This document shows, in pieces, positions 44,160 to 52,801 of a stretch of DNA of 64,000 nt (positions are counted from its first letter, which is position 1; every line of letters begins with the position of its first letter). A model generated the notes under the pieces. It searched no databases and had not been told where the DNA came from. It saw only the letters and a program-made list of their open reading frames with translations. The position numbers were made by a program, and so were the translations under genes. The stretch is from Marinomonas agarivorans. Lineage in GTDB: Bacteria; Pseudomonadota; Gammaproteobacteria; Pseudomonadales; Marinomonadaceae. Location: contig NHNK02000005.1 in NCBI GenBank assembly GCA_002173415.2, forward strand, positions 122,259 to 186,258, given 5' to 3'.

Positions 44160-45821
44160 TTACTTTAGCTCCTTTTGTTCAAAACGCTGTTGGTAGCCAA
44201 TGGCCATAAGCCACCAGCTGGTATGAGGGAGCCATTGTTCTGACCAACGCCAGAATTGGCGATAATGGTCCGTTTCCATCATGGCAATATCAAATGGTGA
44301 AAACAGGCTAGCAGTGATGCCATTACAAATACCGCCAGGGGTATTAGGGAAGGCATGTCCATCGTCCAGTTGTTGCCAGTTACGACCTTCGCCATACACC
44401 ATGCTGATATCAAAAGGGTTCATACCAAATAACCAATTGCGCATGGCAACCGCTAGCTCTAACAGTTTGTCTCGCTGGTCACATTCAGGTACTAAACTAA
44501 GGTACTGATAAATAGCACTGCTTAGTGATCCCAAACGTGCATTCTCTCCTTGCCACCAATAGCCTGTCTCATTGGCATGGGGTAAAAAGAACGACAGGGT
44601 TTTTGGATGACCAACCGGTTTCGCGTAATGACGTGGGTAATGGTATGGATTGTAAGTACTTTGTGAAATATGCAGTAGATAACTGAGCCAGCGGTTACAG
44701 GTGTTTAGTATTTGCTCTTTCAGTGTTTGGTTGTCTAGCACACCATAGGCATTTAGCAAGGCGATTACCGGTAACCCTTCATCTGAGGCATGAGTAAAGG
44801 GACGATCCAGATTGGCTCTTGAGCGAAAATAGCCTTTGACTGTTTGATCTTCTGCTTGACATCCAATGAGTTTATCAACCCAGTGCTGAATATCGATTTG
44901 TTGAATAATAGTCGAGCCTGCTTTGTATAGTTCAACACTTGCCATTAGCGCGGTGTAATAATCAATGATGTTTTCTAAGCCGTCTTCACAATAGGTGGCA
45001 TTGTGGGTTAACAAATGTTGATAACCTTTTTCTGCGATTGCTAAGCAGCGTTTATCATACTTGGCTCCTTTTGCTAACGCAGCGATTGACATACCTGCAC
45101 CTTCACGAAAAGCGGCTTGATATTTATCATTACGATAACCTTCTTGTGTGGTAAAGGCGCAAATTTCTCGGGTCTCTAATTGTTTGTTCCAGTTATCGAA
45201 CACATTGGTGTAAAAATAGCCGTCGTCATCTTGGGCCCGACAGAGAAAATCAAGACCAAAGAGTGCCTCGTCTAGTAACAATTGTTTTTGTTGACCCTCA
45301 TGCAACTCAATTTGTGACAATAATACATACACAACCAAAGGGATTTGTTGTGGATTCATAAAGTTTGCAATAGACAAGTGAGACAAATATTTACTGGTAT
45401 CGCCTGAGGCGTCATACCATCCACCAGAGAGGTCAACGACTTTGTCAGGGTTGTCAATTGGGGTTGAGCGTTTGTCCTTTTCATCGGTGGGGCCATGACT
45501 GCGCTGTTTGGTAAAATAGCTGGTATAAATTTGGGTGAGGTAGGTGTAATCCTCGTGTTCAAGCACTGTAAACGCTTGTTCATGACCTGCCACATGGATG
45601 GTGTAGTCGCCGGTGGTCAGTCCATCCAGATTGAGTTCTGCACAATAACCAGTATGCCACTCTTCTATCGCTTTGCCTGCGTCGTAACGGCAATTACGTA
45701 CCCTAGTGTTTGTGGCATCTAATACATAAGCTTCCCCTTGGTCAAAAGGCTCGATTGATTGGATCATGACCCGAACCGGATAATTGTATAAATAACCAAT
45801 GTGGTTAACTAACAGCTGCAT
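44160..45821 (-). CDS. GH9 family hydrolase, exo-beta-glucosaminidase-like
   Basis: The 553-residue protein has an N-terminal immunoglobulin-like domain (about 1-95) and a GH9 (alpha/alpha)6 barrel. The catalytic Asp region is GGWYDASGD (133-141). NETGYWWQGENARLG lies at 417-431 and the family GMNPFDISMVYGEG at about 466-479. The sequence resembles the Vibrio chitin-oligosaccharide-type GH9 enzymes, which remove glucosamine from chitosan oligomers. No signal peptide is seen, so it acts inside the cell. The gene follows the glycosyltransferase by 14 bases. Confidence 0.85.
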   Translation of the reverse strand: MQLLVNHIGYLYNYPVRVMIQSIEPFDQGEAYVLDATNTRVRNCRYDAGKAIEEWHTGYCAELNLDGLTTGDYTIHVAGHEQAFTVLEHEDYTYLTQIYTSYFTKQRSHGPTDEKDKRSTPIDNPDKVVDLSGGWYDASGDTSKYLSHLSIANFMNPQQIPLVVYVLLSQIELHEGQQKQLLLDEALFGLDFLCRAQDDDGYFYTNVFDNWNKQLETREICAFTTQEGYRNDKYQAAFREGAGMSIAALAKGAKYDKRCLAIAEKGYQHLLTHNATYCEDGLENIIDYYTALMASVELYKAGSTIIQQIDIQHWVDKLIGCQAEDQTVKGYFRSRANLDRPFTHASDEGLPVIALLNAYGVLDNQTLKEQILNTCNRWLSYLLHISQSTYNPYHYPRHYAKPVGHPKTLSFFLPHANETGYWWQGENARLGSLSSAIYQYLSLVPECDQRDKLLELAVAMRNWLFGMNPFDISMVYGEGRNWQQLDDGHAFPNTPGGICNGITASLFSPFDIAMMETDHYRQFWRWSEQWLPHTSWWLMAIGYQQRFEQKELK

Positions 45822-45835
45822 TATTAAGGTGCTCC

Positions 45836-46741
45836 TTATTCTACGTTGGTATTTGTTGTGATTGTTTGATGGGTAATGCTTGTGTCGTACGATAACTTTT
45901 GCGATTCAATGATGTCGTTGATGTCATCAAAATGGTGATAAGGCACTAAATCGGTAATTGGGTTCTTGTATTTATTGGCAAAGTATTGATAGTTTCCTGC
46001 GGCTGATTGCATATTATTTTGGTAACTTTTTGCGTGAGGATAGTGGATAGCGCAGGCTTGTCTGTTCAGTGCAAAATGTGCTCCAGCCTGAAAAAGCCGA
46101 TAACCCAGCTCCACGTCTTCTGCTCCCCAACTGGTGAAGTGCTCGTCAAACAGGCCCACATCTATTAGTAATTGGCGTGGTGCCGATGCATTGCCTGCCC
46201 AATAAACTAACCATGGCGCTTTTAGTTTGTGTAAGGCTTCTGAATAGCGTTGATAAAACGACTCACGTATATCAAGGTACTGTTTTGTTTCCTGTAATAA
46301 ACGTATTGTTTCGTTAGGATGACCTGGCTTGATGAGACGAATGATGTCTTGAGCATCCTCATTATCTTCGTTAAAACAATAAACGTAACCGCATAACGCC
46401 AGCTTAGTTTTTGACCGATGCGCATGCCAGTGTGCCGCAACAAAGCCTGTCGGGGCAATGACACCAGAATCAATAAAAATGCATATATCACCTTGTGCAT
46501 GGCGAATACCAGTATTGCGAGCCTTAGCGACCCGATAGCCTCGATCAGCTTGATAGAAATAAGAAACTGTTATTTTGGTTTGGTAAGACGCGACTAACTC
46601 TTTGGTGTTATCGCTTGAGCCATCATCGATTACAATGACTTCATAGTCTTGTTTGACAAAGTCCTGCTTAACTAACGAATTAAGCGTTAGAGCAAGCAGT
46701 TCGTAACGGTTATAAGTCGGAATAATGACACTACACAGCAT
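45836..46741 (-). CDS. glycosyltransferase family 2 with galactosyltransferase-type C-terminus
   Basis: The 301-residue protein has a GT-A fold: SVIIPTYNRYELL, then IDDGSSDN near 38-45, a DxD-like IDSG at 90-93, and WGAEDVELGYRL near 205-216, the catalytic stretch of the Glyco_transf_7C group. The ATG at 46741 overlaps the MFS stop by 11 bases and is chosen over an in-frame start 45 bases earlier. No membrane segment is seen. It likely adds one sugar to a soluble acceptor. Its place between a transporter and GH9 suggests a small glycoside, not a polysaccharide. Confidence 0.86.
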   Translation of the reverse strand: MLCSVIIPTYNRYELLALTLNSLVKQDFVKQDYEVIVIDDGSSDNTKELVASYQTKITVSYFYQADRGYRVAKARNTGIRHAQGDICIFIDSGVIAPTGFVAAHWHAHRSKTKLALCGYVYCFNEDNEDAQDIIRLIKPGHPNETIRLLQETKQYLDIRESFYQRYSEALHKLKAPWLVYWAGNASAPRQLLIDVGLFDEHFTSWGAEDVELGYRLFQAGAHFALNRQACAIHYPHAKSYQNNMQSAAGNYQYFANKYKNPITDLVPYHHFDDINDIIESQKLSYDTSITHQTITTNTNVE

Positions 46742-47915
46742 GAGATGAGTCCTTTCTTGGGTGATAGATAATGGCGCAACCCGCAAGGATGGCTAGCAGA
46801 GAACATAATAAAAATGTCTGTTGGAACCCTAAATAACTCAATAGTAGGCCACCCACAGCGCCACCAAAAAACGTACCAAACTTAAAAGCACTACTGAATA
46901 AAGATGACGCCATACCGTGAAACTGTTGCAATTCATCTTGTAGCATCACAATCGGTAAACTCAGTACGATTGAAACCCAAATTGCATTGGGTATTTGAAT
47001 GAGAATAAGCGCCGTTACCGACTGACTCAGGCTCAATAAAATAAAGAAACCGCCAGCGTTAAGCGCGGCAAAAAGTAATAGCCCTTGTTTTGATAGATGG
47101 TTTGCCAAAAAGCCAAATAAGAGCATAAAAGGGATTTCTAGCGCAGAACCAATGCCCACAACCCAGCCAATAACCGATGTGGCCAGCTGTAATTCTTGGG
47201 AAATATAAAGCGCAATATTGATTTGATAAATCATGACAACAGTCAGCAGCAATAGTACAAATACGAGAATTCTGTACGTTCGAAAGTTGAGTGACTGCCA
47301 CTGAAACGACGTTTTTTTATTATGGCCTTGATGCAAATTGAAACGACCTGCCAGCAATATAAAAACAGCGCTAAAGTAACAAAACGCCGCAATCCCATAT
47401 AAAAAAGCAAAAGAAGTGATATCAATTAATAAAAAAGCAACCGGAGGGCCGATGACCCATGATATGGATGTCATCGCTCTGATTAAAGCGTTGAAAACGT
47501 TTACATTGATACCCTTAGAATCCGCCACGTCGCGTGTTAATGCAAACAATTGTGGAAAAATTGCACCACCTAAACCGAACAGCACTACAGATCCCAGCAT
47601 CAACAAATAATAGTCTCGAACCAGCATGAGTAGTACGGCGCCACCACCTGAAAGTAGCGTGCATAAAATAGCAATATGTTGACGTTGGTAACGGTTTTCC
47701 GAAAGGTAACCAATGATAAGATCGGCGCAAATTTCAGCAATGGCTCTTACTGCGAAAAAAATACCGACAAATAGAGCAGAAACACCAACTTCTTGGAAAA
47801 GAAATAAACTGAGTGTGGTAACAATGAAAGCGCCAGCAATGCCAATTAGTGCCGATGAAGAAAGCAAGCTAAGTGTTTCTTTATGCATCAAGTCTGATAA
47901 GGCGAGCTTTATCAT
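46731..47915 (-). CDS. MFS transporter, sugar-efflux (Set-like)
   Basis: This 394-residue protein has about twelve membrane segments. Its opening ALIGIAGAFIVTTLSLFLFQ and FVGIFFAVRAIAEI resembles the SetA/B/C sugar efflux family, which in E. coli exports lactose, glucosides and some aminoglycosides. Efflux of the operon's glycoside product is a reasonable inference; uptake is also possible. It is the first gene of the operon. A GCAGGGA ribosome site and, beyond it, a 26-bp palindrome precede the ATG. Confidence 0.82.
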   Translation of the reverse strand: MIKLALSDLMHKETLSLLSSSALIGIAGAFIVTTLSLFLFQEVGVSALFVGIFFAVRAIAEICADLIIGYLSENRYQRQHIAILCTLLSGGGAVLLMLVRDYYLLMLGSVVLFGLGGAIFPQLFALTRDVADSKGINVNVFNALIRAMTSISWVIGPPVAFLLIDITSFAFLYGIAAFCYFSAVFILLAGRFNLHQGHNKKTSFQWQSLNFRTYRILVFVLLLLTVVMIYQINIALYISQELQLATSVIGWVVGIGSALEIPFMLLFGFLANHLSKQGLLLFAALNAGGFFILLSLSQSVTALILIQIPNAIWVSIVLSLPIVMLQDELQQFHGMASSLFSSAFKFGTFFGGAVGGLLLSYLGFQQTFLLCSLLAILAGCAIIYHPRKDSSHAV

Positions 47916-47932
47916 TGATAATCCCTGCTTGT

Positions 47933-47958
47933 GCCTTACTAAAAGGTTTTAGTAAGGC
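47933..47958. promoter_or_regulatory. 26-bp palindrome before the glycoside operon
   Basis: GCCTTACTAAAA and TTTTAGTAAGGC are perfect 12-bp arms around a central GG. The site ends 17 bases before the MFS ATG. It could be a repressor operator or a leader hairpin. No T tract follows in the transcription direction. Confidence 0.7.
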
Positions 47959-48058
47959 TTCATTGTTATTATTAGTAATGATGAAAATAGCAGAAATTAT
48001 GCGCTAATTGGCAGTAAAACTTCTCTTAATTAACTTAATTTATCTTAATAAATTCTAG

Positions 48059-48919
48059 TTAGGAAGGAGATCGCTGGCTTAACAATAAACCTAATAGAAT
48101 GAGTATCGCCGCAATAACTTGAGCAAAAACAATCGCTTCATTGTAAAAAAGATAGCCACCAAGAATACCGAACACAGGCACCATTAAGGTAAAAGGTGCG
48201 ACGGTCGAAAGAGAATATTTCATGATAAGTTTATTCCACAACCAATACCCGAGTAATGTTGTTGGGTAGGCTTGAAATAAAATAGAAAGTAAGGCGTATT
48301 GATTAAACTCCGTGAAAGAATGGTAGACAGCATCACCACCATGACTTACCCAAGCTAATGCCAATAATGGTAAAGGTGCAAACAACATTGACCAAATATT
48401 AAAAGCAAAAATGGCGTTGGTATTTGCTTTTTTCACAATCAGCCCGTTCACACTCCAAAACGCAGATGCGCTTAAAACCAAAACCAGTCCTTGCCAGGTA
48501 ATGCTGCCATCGTCTGTACCTATAATGATGAATAATCCCACCAGTGCCAGTATCGAACCGGATATCTTCCATATGGTAATTTGTTCTTTCAGATAGAAGT
48601 AACCTAGTAGCAAGCTGCTTACTACGCTCAAATCCAGTAATAGGGACGCCATGCCAACAGAGAGGCCTAAATCAATCGACAGAGTGGTAAGCCCCCAGAC
48701 ACCGACGCCAAAGCTCACGCCATAAGCAATCAGAAAACGCCACTGAACGTCTGGCTTTTTTATAAAGAAAATTAATGGGAAAACGGCAAAAGTAAATCGT
48801 AGGGCGGTTAATACTAATGGATCAATATTATTAACCCCTAGTTTAATCACACTAAAGTTAAATCCCCATAAGGCCATTAACGTACTGAGGAAGACGATAT
48901 CGGTTCTTGTCATAGTCAC
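48059..48919 (-). CDS. EamA/DMT family transporter
   Basis: The 286-residue protein has ten hydrophobic segments in two EamA halves, opening with MALWGFNFSVIKLGV and closing with AAILILLGLLLSQR. Members export amino acids or other metabolites. It is divergent from a MocR-type regulator, a common arrangement for EamA exporters. No promoter for it can be shared with the glycoside operon, which is downstream. The substrate is unknown. Confidence 0.88.
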   Translation of the reverse strand: MTMTRTDIVFLSTLMALWGFNFSVIKLGVNNIDPLVLTALRFTFAVFPLIFFIKKPDVQWRFLIAYGVSFGVGVWGLTTLSIDLGLSVGMASLLLDLSVVSSLLLGYFYLKEQITIWKISGSILALVGLFIIIGTDDGSITWQGLVLVLSASAFWSVNGLIVKKANTNAIFAFNIWSMLFAPLPLLALAWVSHGGDAVYHSFTEFNQYALLSILFQAYPTTLLGYWLWNKLIMKYSLSTVAPFTLMVPVFGILGGYLFYNEAIVFAQVIAAILILLGLLLSQRSPS

Positions 48920-49108
48920 TTTTTATACTCTTTATTGTTTACTTTATTGATTACTTTATTGGTTAGTAATCTGATTTGTTGTTTGCTAAAGCGAAGCACA
49001 TCAAGTGTGTCTATCTGCCAGTAAAGAGTACAGGCTCAATTTTTTAAAAATAAAAGAGTACAATTTGTTATAATAGAACAAAATGGCCGTATAACTTAGG
49101 TGAACAAG

Positions 49109-50575
49109 ATGGCAAAAATGACCCTTTATGAAACATTAGCGCAAGATTATATCCATCGTATTCAAATAGGAGAATTGCCATCAGGTTCGCGTTTACCTGC
49201 CCTTAGAGTATTGGCAAAGCAGCATGCTGTTAGCATGACAACGGCAAACAAGACCTATGCGTATTTGGAAGCAACGGGTTGGATTTTTGCTCAACCTCAG
49301 TCAGGTTTTTTTGTATCGCAGCAAGCAGTAGAGACAGAAACACCAACGATGCCAACGTTTAAAGCGGCTAAACGAGACCCAAAGAGCCATACTCCAACCG
49401 CGGGTTATAACAGTAAAGTTGATTTTTTCTGCCCTTTAGGCACTGCCATGCTAGCCCCTTCGTTACAGCCTAAAACTCAGTTAAAGCGTGCTATTAAACG
49501 CAGTACAGCACGTTTGTCGGATAAAATGTTTTTTTACCCAAACATACAAGGAGAGCAGACATTAAGGCGTGCCTTAGCAGCCCACTTCTACAAAGAGCAT
49601 TTTGCCTTTCAGGCAGAAGAGCTGACCATTACCCACGGTTGTATTGATGCGGTGCGACTGGCATTAGAAACAACCACAAAGGTGGGAGATACCATCGCCA
49701 TTAGCTCCCCTTGTTTTAACGGTTTATTGGATCTGTTGGTTAGTCTATCTCGTAATGTAGTTGAAATTACCAGTACAAAAGATGGGCTTGATTTAGACAA
49801 GCTAGAGCAAGAGATGAAAGCACAACGTATTCAAGCCTGTTTGTTTAATTCTACTCACATGAACCCAAGCGGAGTTAGCCTCAGTATTGAGCAAAAGCGC
49901 CGCTTGGCTGAACTTGCAGCAGCATATCGTATTCCCATTATTGAAGACGATGTCTATTTCGAACTTTCTCATTACGGCAAACCGCCTTTACCCATTAAAC
50001 ATTGGGATCATTCAGGTTATGTTATCTGGTGTGGCTCTTTTTCAAAAAGCCTTGCAGAAGGAGCAAGAGTTGGCTGGTGTTTACCAGGTTACTATTTTAA
50101 TGCCTACTTACAGCGTCAAAAACTAGAAAACTATGGCGTTAACTACTTAATGCAAACCAGTCTTGCTGAATTTGTGTATAGCGGAGAATATCGAACGCAT
50201 ATCAATAAAACTCGCTTGAACTTATCGCATCAAATACAACAATATCGACAACTATTGAAAGACCATTTACCTGATGGAGTAAGAATTAGCAGGCCAGAAG
50301 GCGGTTTAGTTTTGTGGGTTCAGCTACCGCAGTTAAGAGGCGACTGGTTAGAGCAAAAAGCCAAAGCAGAAGCTATTGATATACGATCAGGTGCTAATTT
50401 CAGCACGCATTCATTTTACCAAGATTGCTTTCGTATCAATTGTGGTTGGCCTTTGGATGAAATAGATCAATATAACGCCATAAGTGCAAGAACACAGTTA
50501 TTGCGGCTTTGTGAGTTAGTGACACAGTACTTTTCGCCGCAAAAAGTGTTTTTAGAAGAACCTAAAATTCAGTGA
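49109..50575 (+). CDS. MocR/PdxR-type regulator (GntR helix-turn-helix fused to aminotransferase)
   Basis: The 488-residue protein joins a GntR-type winged helix (about 1-75, LPSGSRLPALRVLAKQHAVS) to a class I aminotransferase-like domain that binds PLP; the PLP lysine lies in WCGSFSKSLAEGARVGWCLPG near 310. Such proteins are regulators, not usual enzymes. ATG 49109 is chosen because AGGTG lies six bases upstream; GTG at 49100 is an alternative. It likely controls the divergent EamA gene. Confidence 0.9.
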   Translation: MAKMTLYETLAQDYIHRIQIGELPSGSRLPALRVLAKQHAVSMTTANKTYAYLEATGWIFAQPQSGFFVSQQAVETETPTMPTFKAAKRDPKSHTPTAGYNSKVDFFCPLGTAMLAPSLQPKTQLKRAIKRSTARLSDKMFFYPNIQGEQTLRRALAAHFYKEHFAFQAEELTITHGCIDAVRLALETTTKVGDTIAISSPCFNGLLDLLVSLSRNVVEITSTKDGLDLDKLEQEMKAQRIQACLFNSTHMNPSGVSLSIEQKRRLAELAAAYRIPIIEDDVYFELSHYGKPPLPIKHWDHSGYVIWCGSFSKSLAEGARVGWCLPGYYFNAYLQRQKLENYGVNYLMQTSLAEFVYSGEYRTHINKTRLNLSHQIQQYRQLLKDHLPDGVRISRPEGGLVLWVQLPQLRGDWLEQKAKAEAIDIRSGANFSTHSFYQDCFRINCGWPLDEIDQYNAISARTQLLRLCELVTQYFSPQKVFLEEPKIQ

Positions 50576-51803
50576 CATTAAGAGTTTGTGGTAAACATGT
50601 ACTGAGTGCAATATTGGCATTTTCAAGCAGCTCTTCTATGTTCTCGCCGTCTTCAGGGAAAGTTGCCACACCTGCACGTATGGCTAAATGACAGGTCGCA
50701 CCATCTGACAACATCAGTTTTTGCTCTTCAATGGTTTTAGTTAATCTGACTAACAAGTTCTGGGCGTTTTGCATATTGGTATTGGGCAATAATAACAGCA
50801 GTTGCCCTGACGATAGTCTAGCCAAAATGTCCGAGTTACGAATGGCATTGTACAAATGTTCAGAGGTGGTTTTGACGATGGCATTTTTGTCTTCTTGCGA
50901 GAAGGTATCAAGGTTTTCTGACTGATCTGTTCCCATAATAATTTTCATAATGCTGAGTTGGGTGTATTGACGTTTGGCCAACTCTAATTGTTTATTGAAG
51001 TGTGTCATGGCGGCGGCATAAGTTAACAAACCGGTTATTTCGTCAAATGTCGCCTGTCTGCGTAAATGCTCTTCTAATTCTTTTTGGGCATTAATATTTT
51101 CAATAAACCCCGCGGATTTAATAATGTTGTTGTTGCTGTCACGGGAATAGGCAAAACCCCGTTCTTTTACCCAGATAGATTGCTTTTTACTATTGATAAT
51201 GCGGTAACTCGCTTCATAGTTTTTGCTATTTTCTGCAATATGTTGGTCGACAATGTTTTTCAGGGCAGCTTGATCGTCTGGGTGAACAAATGCATACCAT
51301 GCTTCGGTGGATTTAGGGCTGTCAGTCAAGGAGCAATCAAGTAGTTCGCACAGAGGCTGGGAGCATTCAATGTAATCAGTTTTTACTTCCCATACCCAGA
51401 AACCACAGGTGGATTCCGATAATACGAACTTGAGCAAATGATTTTCTGCAATTGCTAAGTCAATATGTTCTTTGCTGTAGAGGCAAACTAGTATATGCGC
51501 TTCGTCAATAGACTGTAACTCTAAATCCATGTCGAGAGTGTCTTGACCGAATTTAATATGGTCTTCTATATGCAGTTTTTTATCGGCGTCAAGGTTGTCA
51601 ATCAGGTGTTGCCATTGTTCAAGAGTTGATGATGTTTGGCTTAATCCTTGCCAATTAGCGGGAACTTCGTAAGAAGTATGATCGAAGAGATTATGGAATG
51701 CATTGTTGCATTCCATAATCTCCCCAGTCGCTTTGCTGACAATAAAAGCCGGTGTCGGCATATTGCTGAAGGCAGATTGAAAAAATGAAGGTGCTGATGC
51801 CAT
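50562..51803 (-). CDS. PAS-PAS-GGDEF protein with degenerate GGDEF motif
   Basis: The 413-residue protein has two PAS-like domains (about 10-110 and 125-245) and a diguanylate cyclase fold (about 250-410). The catalytic GGDEF position reads SSGQL near 331-335, so the acidic catalytic residues are lost and diguanylate cyclase activity is unlikely. It may bind c-di-GMP or GTP, or act as an adaptor. It overlaps the end of the MocR gene on the other strand by 14 bases. Confidence 0.85.
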   Translation of the reverse strand: MASAPSFFQSAFSNMPTPAFIVSKATGEIMECNNAFHNLFDHTSYEVPANWQGLSQTSSTLEQWQHLIDNLDADKKLHIEDHIKFGQDTLDMDLELQSIDEAHILVCLYSKEHIDLAIAENHLLKFVLSESTCGFWVWEVKTDYIECSQPLCELLDCSLTDSPKSTEAWYAFVHPDDQAALKNIVDQHIAENSKNYEASYRIINSKKQSIWVKERGFAYSRDSNNNIIKSAGFIENINAQKELEEHLRRQATFDEITGLLTYAAAMTHFNKQLELAKRQYTQLSIMKIIMGTDQSENLDTFSQEDKNAIVKTTSEHLYNAIRNSDILARLSSGQLLLLLPNTNMQNAQNLLVRLTKTIEEQKLMLSDGATCHLAIRAGVATFPEDGENIEELLENANIALSTCLPQTLNVTEF

Positions 51804-51860
51804 AAAATAACTCCATTGTTCAATGTAACTTATGTGATTGAATAACCTGTTATTTTTAAC

Positions 51861-52721
51861 TTATTCTGGGGTTATCCAGCGAATTTGAAAATGGGCTTCG
51901 TTGCTGTTTTTATCTGCTAAGTGAGCAGTTAAAACGGGTAAAAACTCTTCTGCATTTTGTTTTAATGTCCAGGGTGGATTTACCACAATCATGCCACTAC
52001 CGTTCATGCCTCCTTGTGCGTCATCGTCACGAATTGATAGTTCCAGTAATAGAACATTACAAATTCTAGTCTGTTGTACTGAATTGGCAAGGTTGTCCGC
52101 CTGCTGGCGTGAGAGAATCGGAAACCATATGGCATAAATGCCTTGAGCAAAGCGGCGATGTCCTTCTACGAGTGTCTGGACGACAGTGTCATAGTCTTGT
52201 TTTACCTCATACGGTGGGTCCATTAAAATCAGTCCACGTTTTTGCGGTGGTGGTAACAAGGCTTTTACTGCCTGAAAACCATTGCGTTTTTCAACGGTAA
52301 CTTGCCTATCGCGGTGAAAAAGATCGGCCAGTATTGGGTAATCATTTGGGTGCAATTCACACAAATACATTTTATCTTTGTTGCGTAAATAGGCATCGAC
52401 CACTTTGGGGCTGCCAGGATACCATTGCACATTATTCTTGTTATCAAGGGAATCATTCATCGTCTTAACGATATCAAGCAAGCGAACAATAGCCGTAGGA
52501 GGATTGGGCAACTCAAGTAACTGGGAAATACCAGAGTGGAATTCTTTATTCTTTTGAGCTTGTTCAGAATCTAAGGCGTACTGTCCTATACCGGCGTGGG
52601 TGTCCAAATAAAAGAAAGGGCTGTCTTTTTGCGTGAGGTGGTGGCAAATTTCGCTTACAACAATGTGTTTTAAAATATCGGCATGATTGCCGGCATGATA
52701 AATATGTCGATAACTTAGCAT
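51861..52721 (-). CDS. rlmJ: 23S rRNA (adenine-2030-N6)-methyltransferase RlmJ
   Basis: RlmJ methylates A2030 of 23S rRNA. The 286-residue protein starts MLSYRHIYHAGNHADILKH, a strong family signature, and has FYLDTHAGIGQYAL and the catalytic DPPYE in LILMDPPYEV near 165-173. The length fits. It follows the ilvD terminator on the same strand. Confidence 0.95.
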   Translation of the reverse strand: MLSYRHIYHAGNHADILKHIVVSEICHHLTQKDSPFFYLDTHAGIGQYALDSEQAQKNKEFHSGISQLLELPNPPTAIVRLLDIVKTMNDSLDNKNNVQWYPGSPKVVDAYLRNKDKMYLCELHPNDYPILADLFHRDRQVTVEKRNGFQAVKALLPPPQKRGLILMDPPYEVKQDYDTVVQTLVEGHRRFAQGIYAIWFPILSRQQADNLANSVQQTRICNVLLLELSIRDDDAQGGMNGSGMIVVNPPWTLKQNAEEFLPVLTAHLADKNSNEAHFQIRWITPE

Positions 52722-52737
52722 CTTGATCCTTACATAG

Positions 52738-52770
52738 AAAAAAACCGTGAAACTCTATCGTTTCACGGTT
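52738..52770 (-). terminator. terminator of ilvD
   Basis: On the minus strand AACCGTGAAAC and GTTTCACGGTT form an 11-bp stem with a six-base loop, followed by seven T residues. Confidence 0.93.
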
Positions 52771-52801
52771 GAGAGTGCTTTGATTAATTTCGTTAATAGG
52801 G

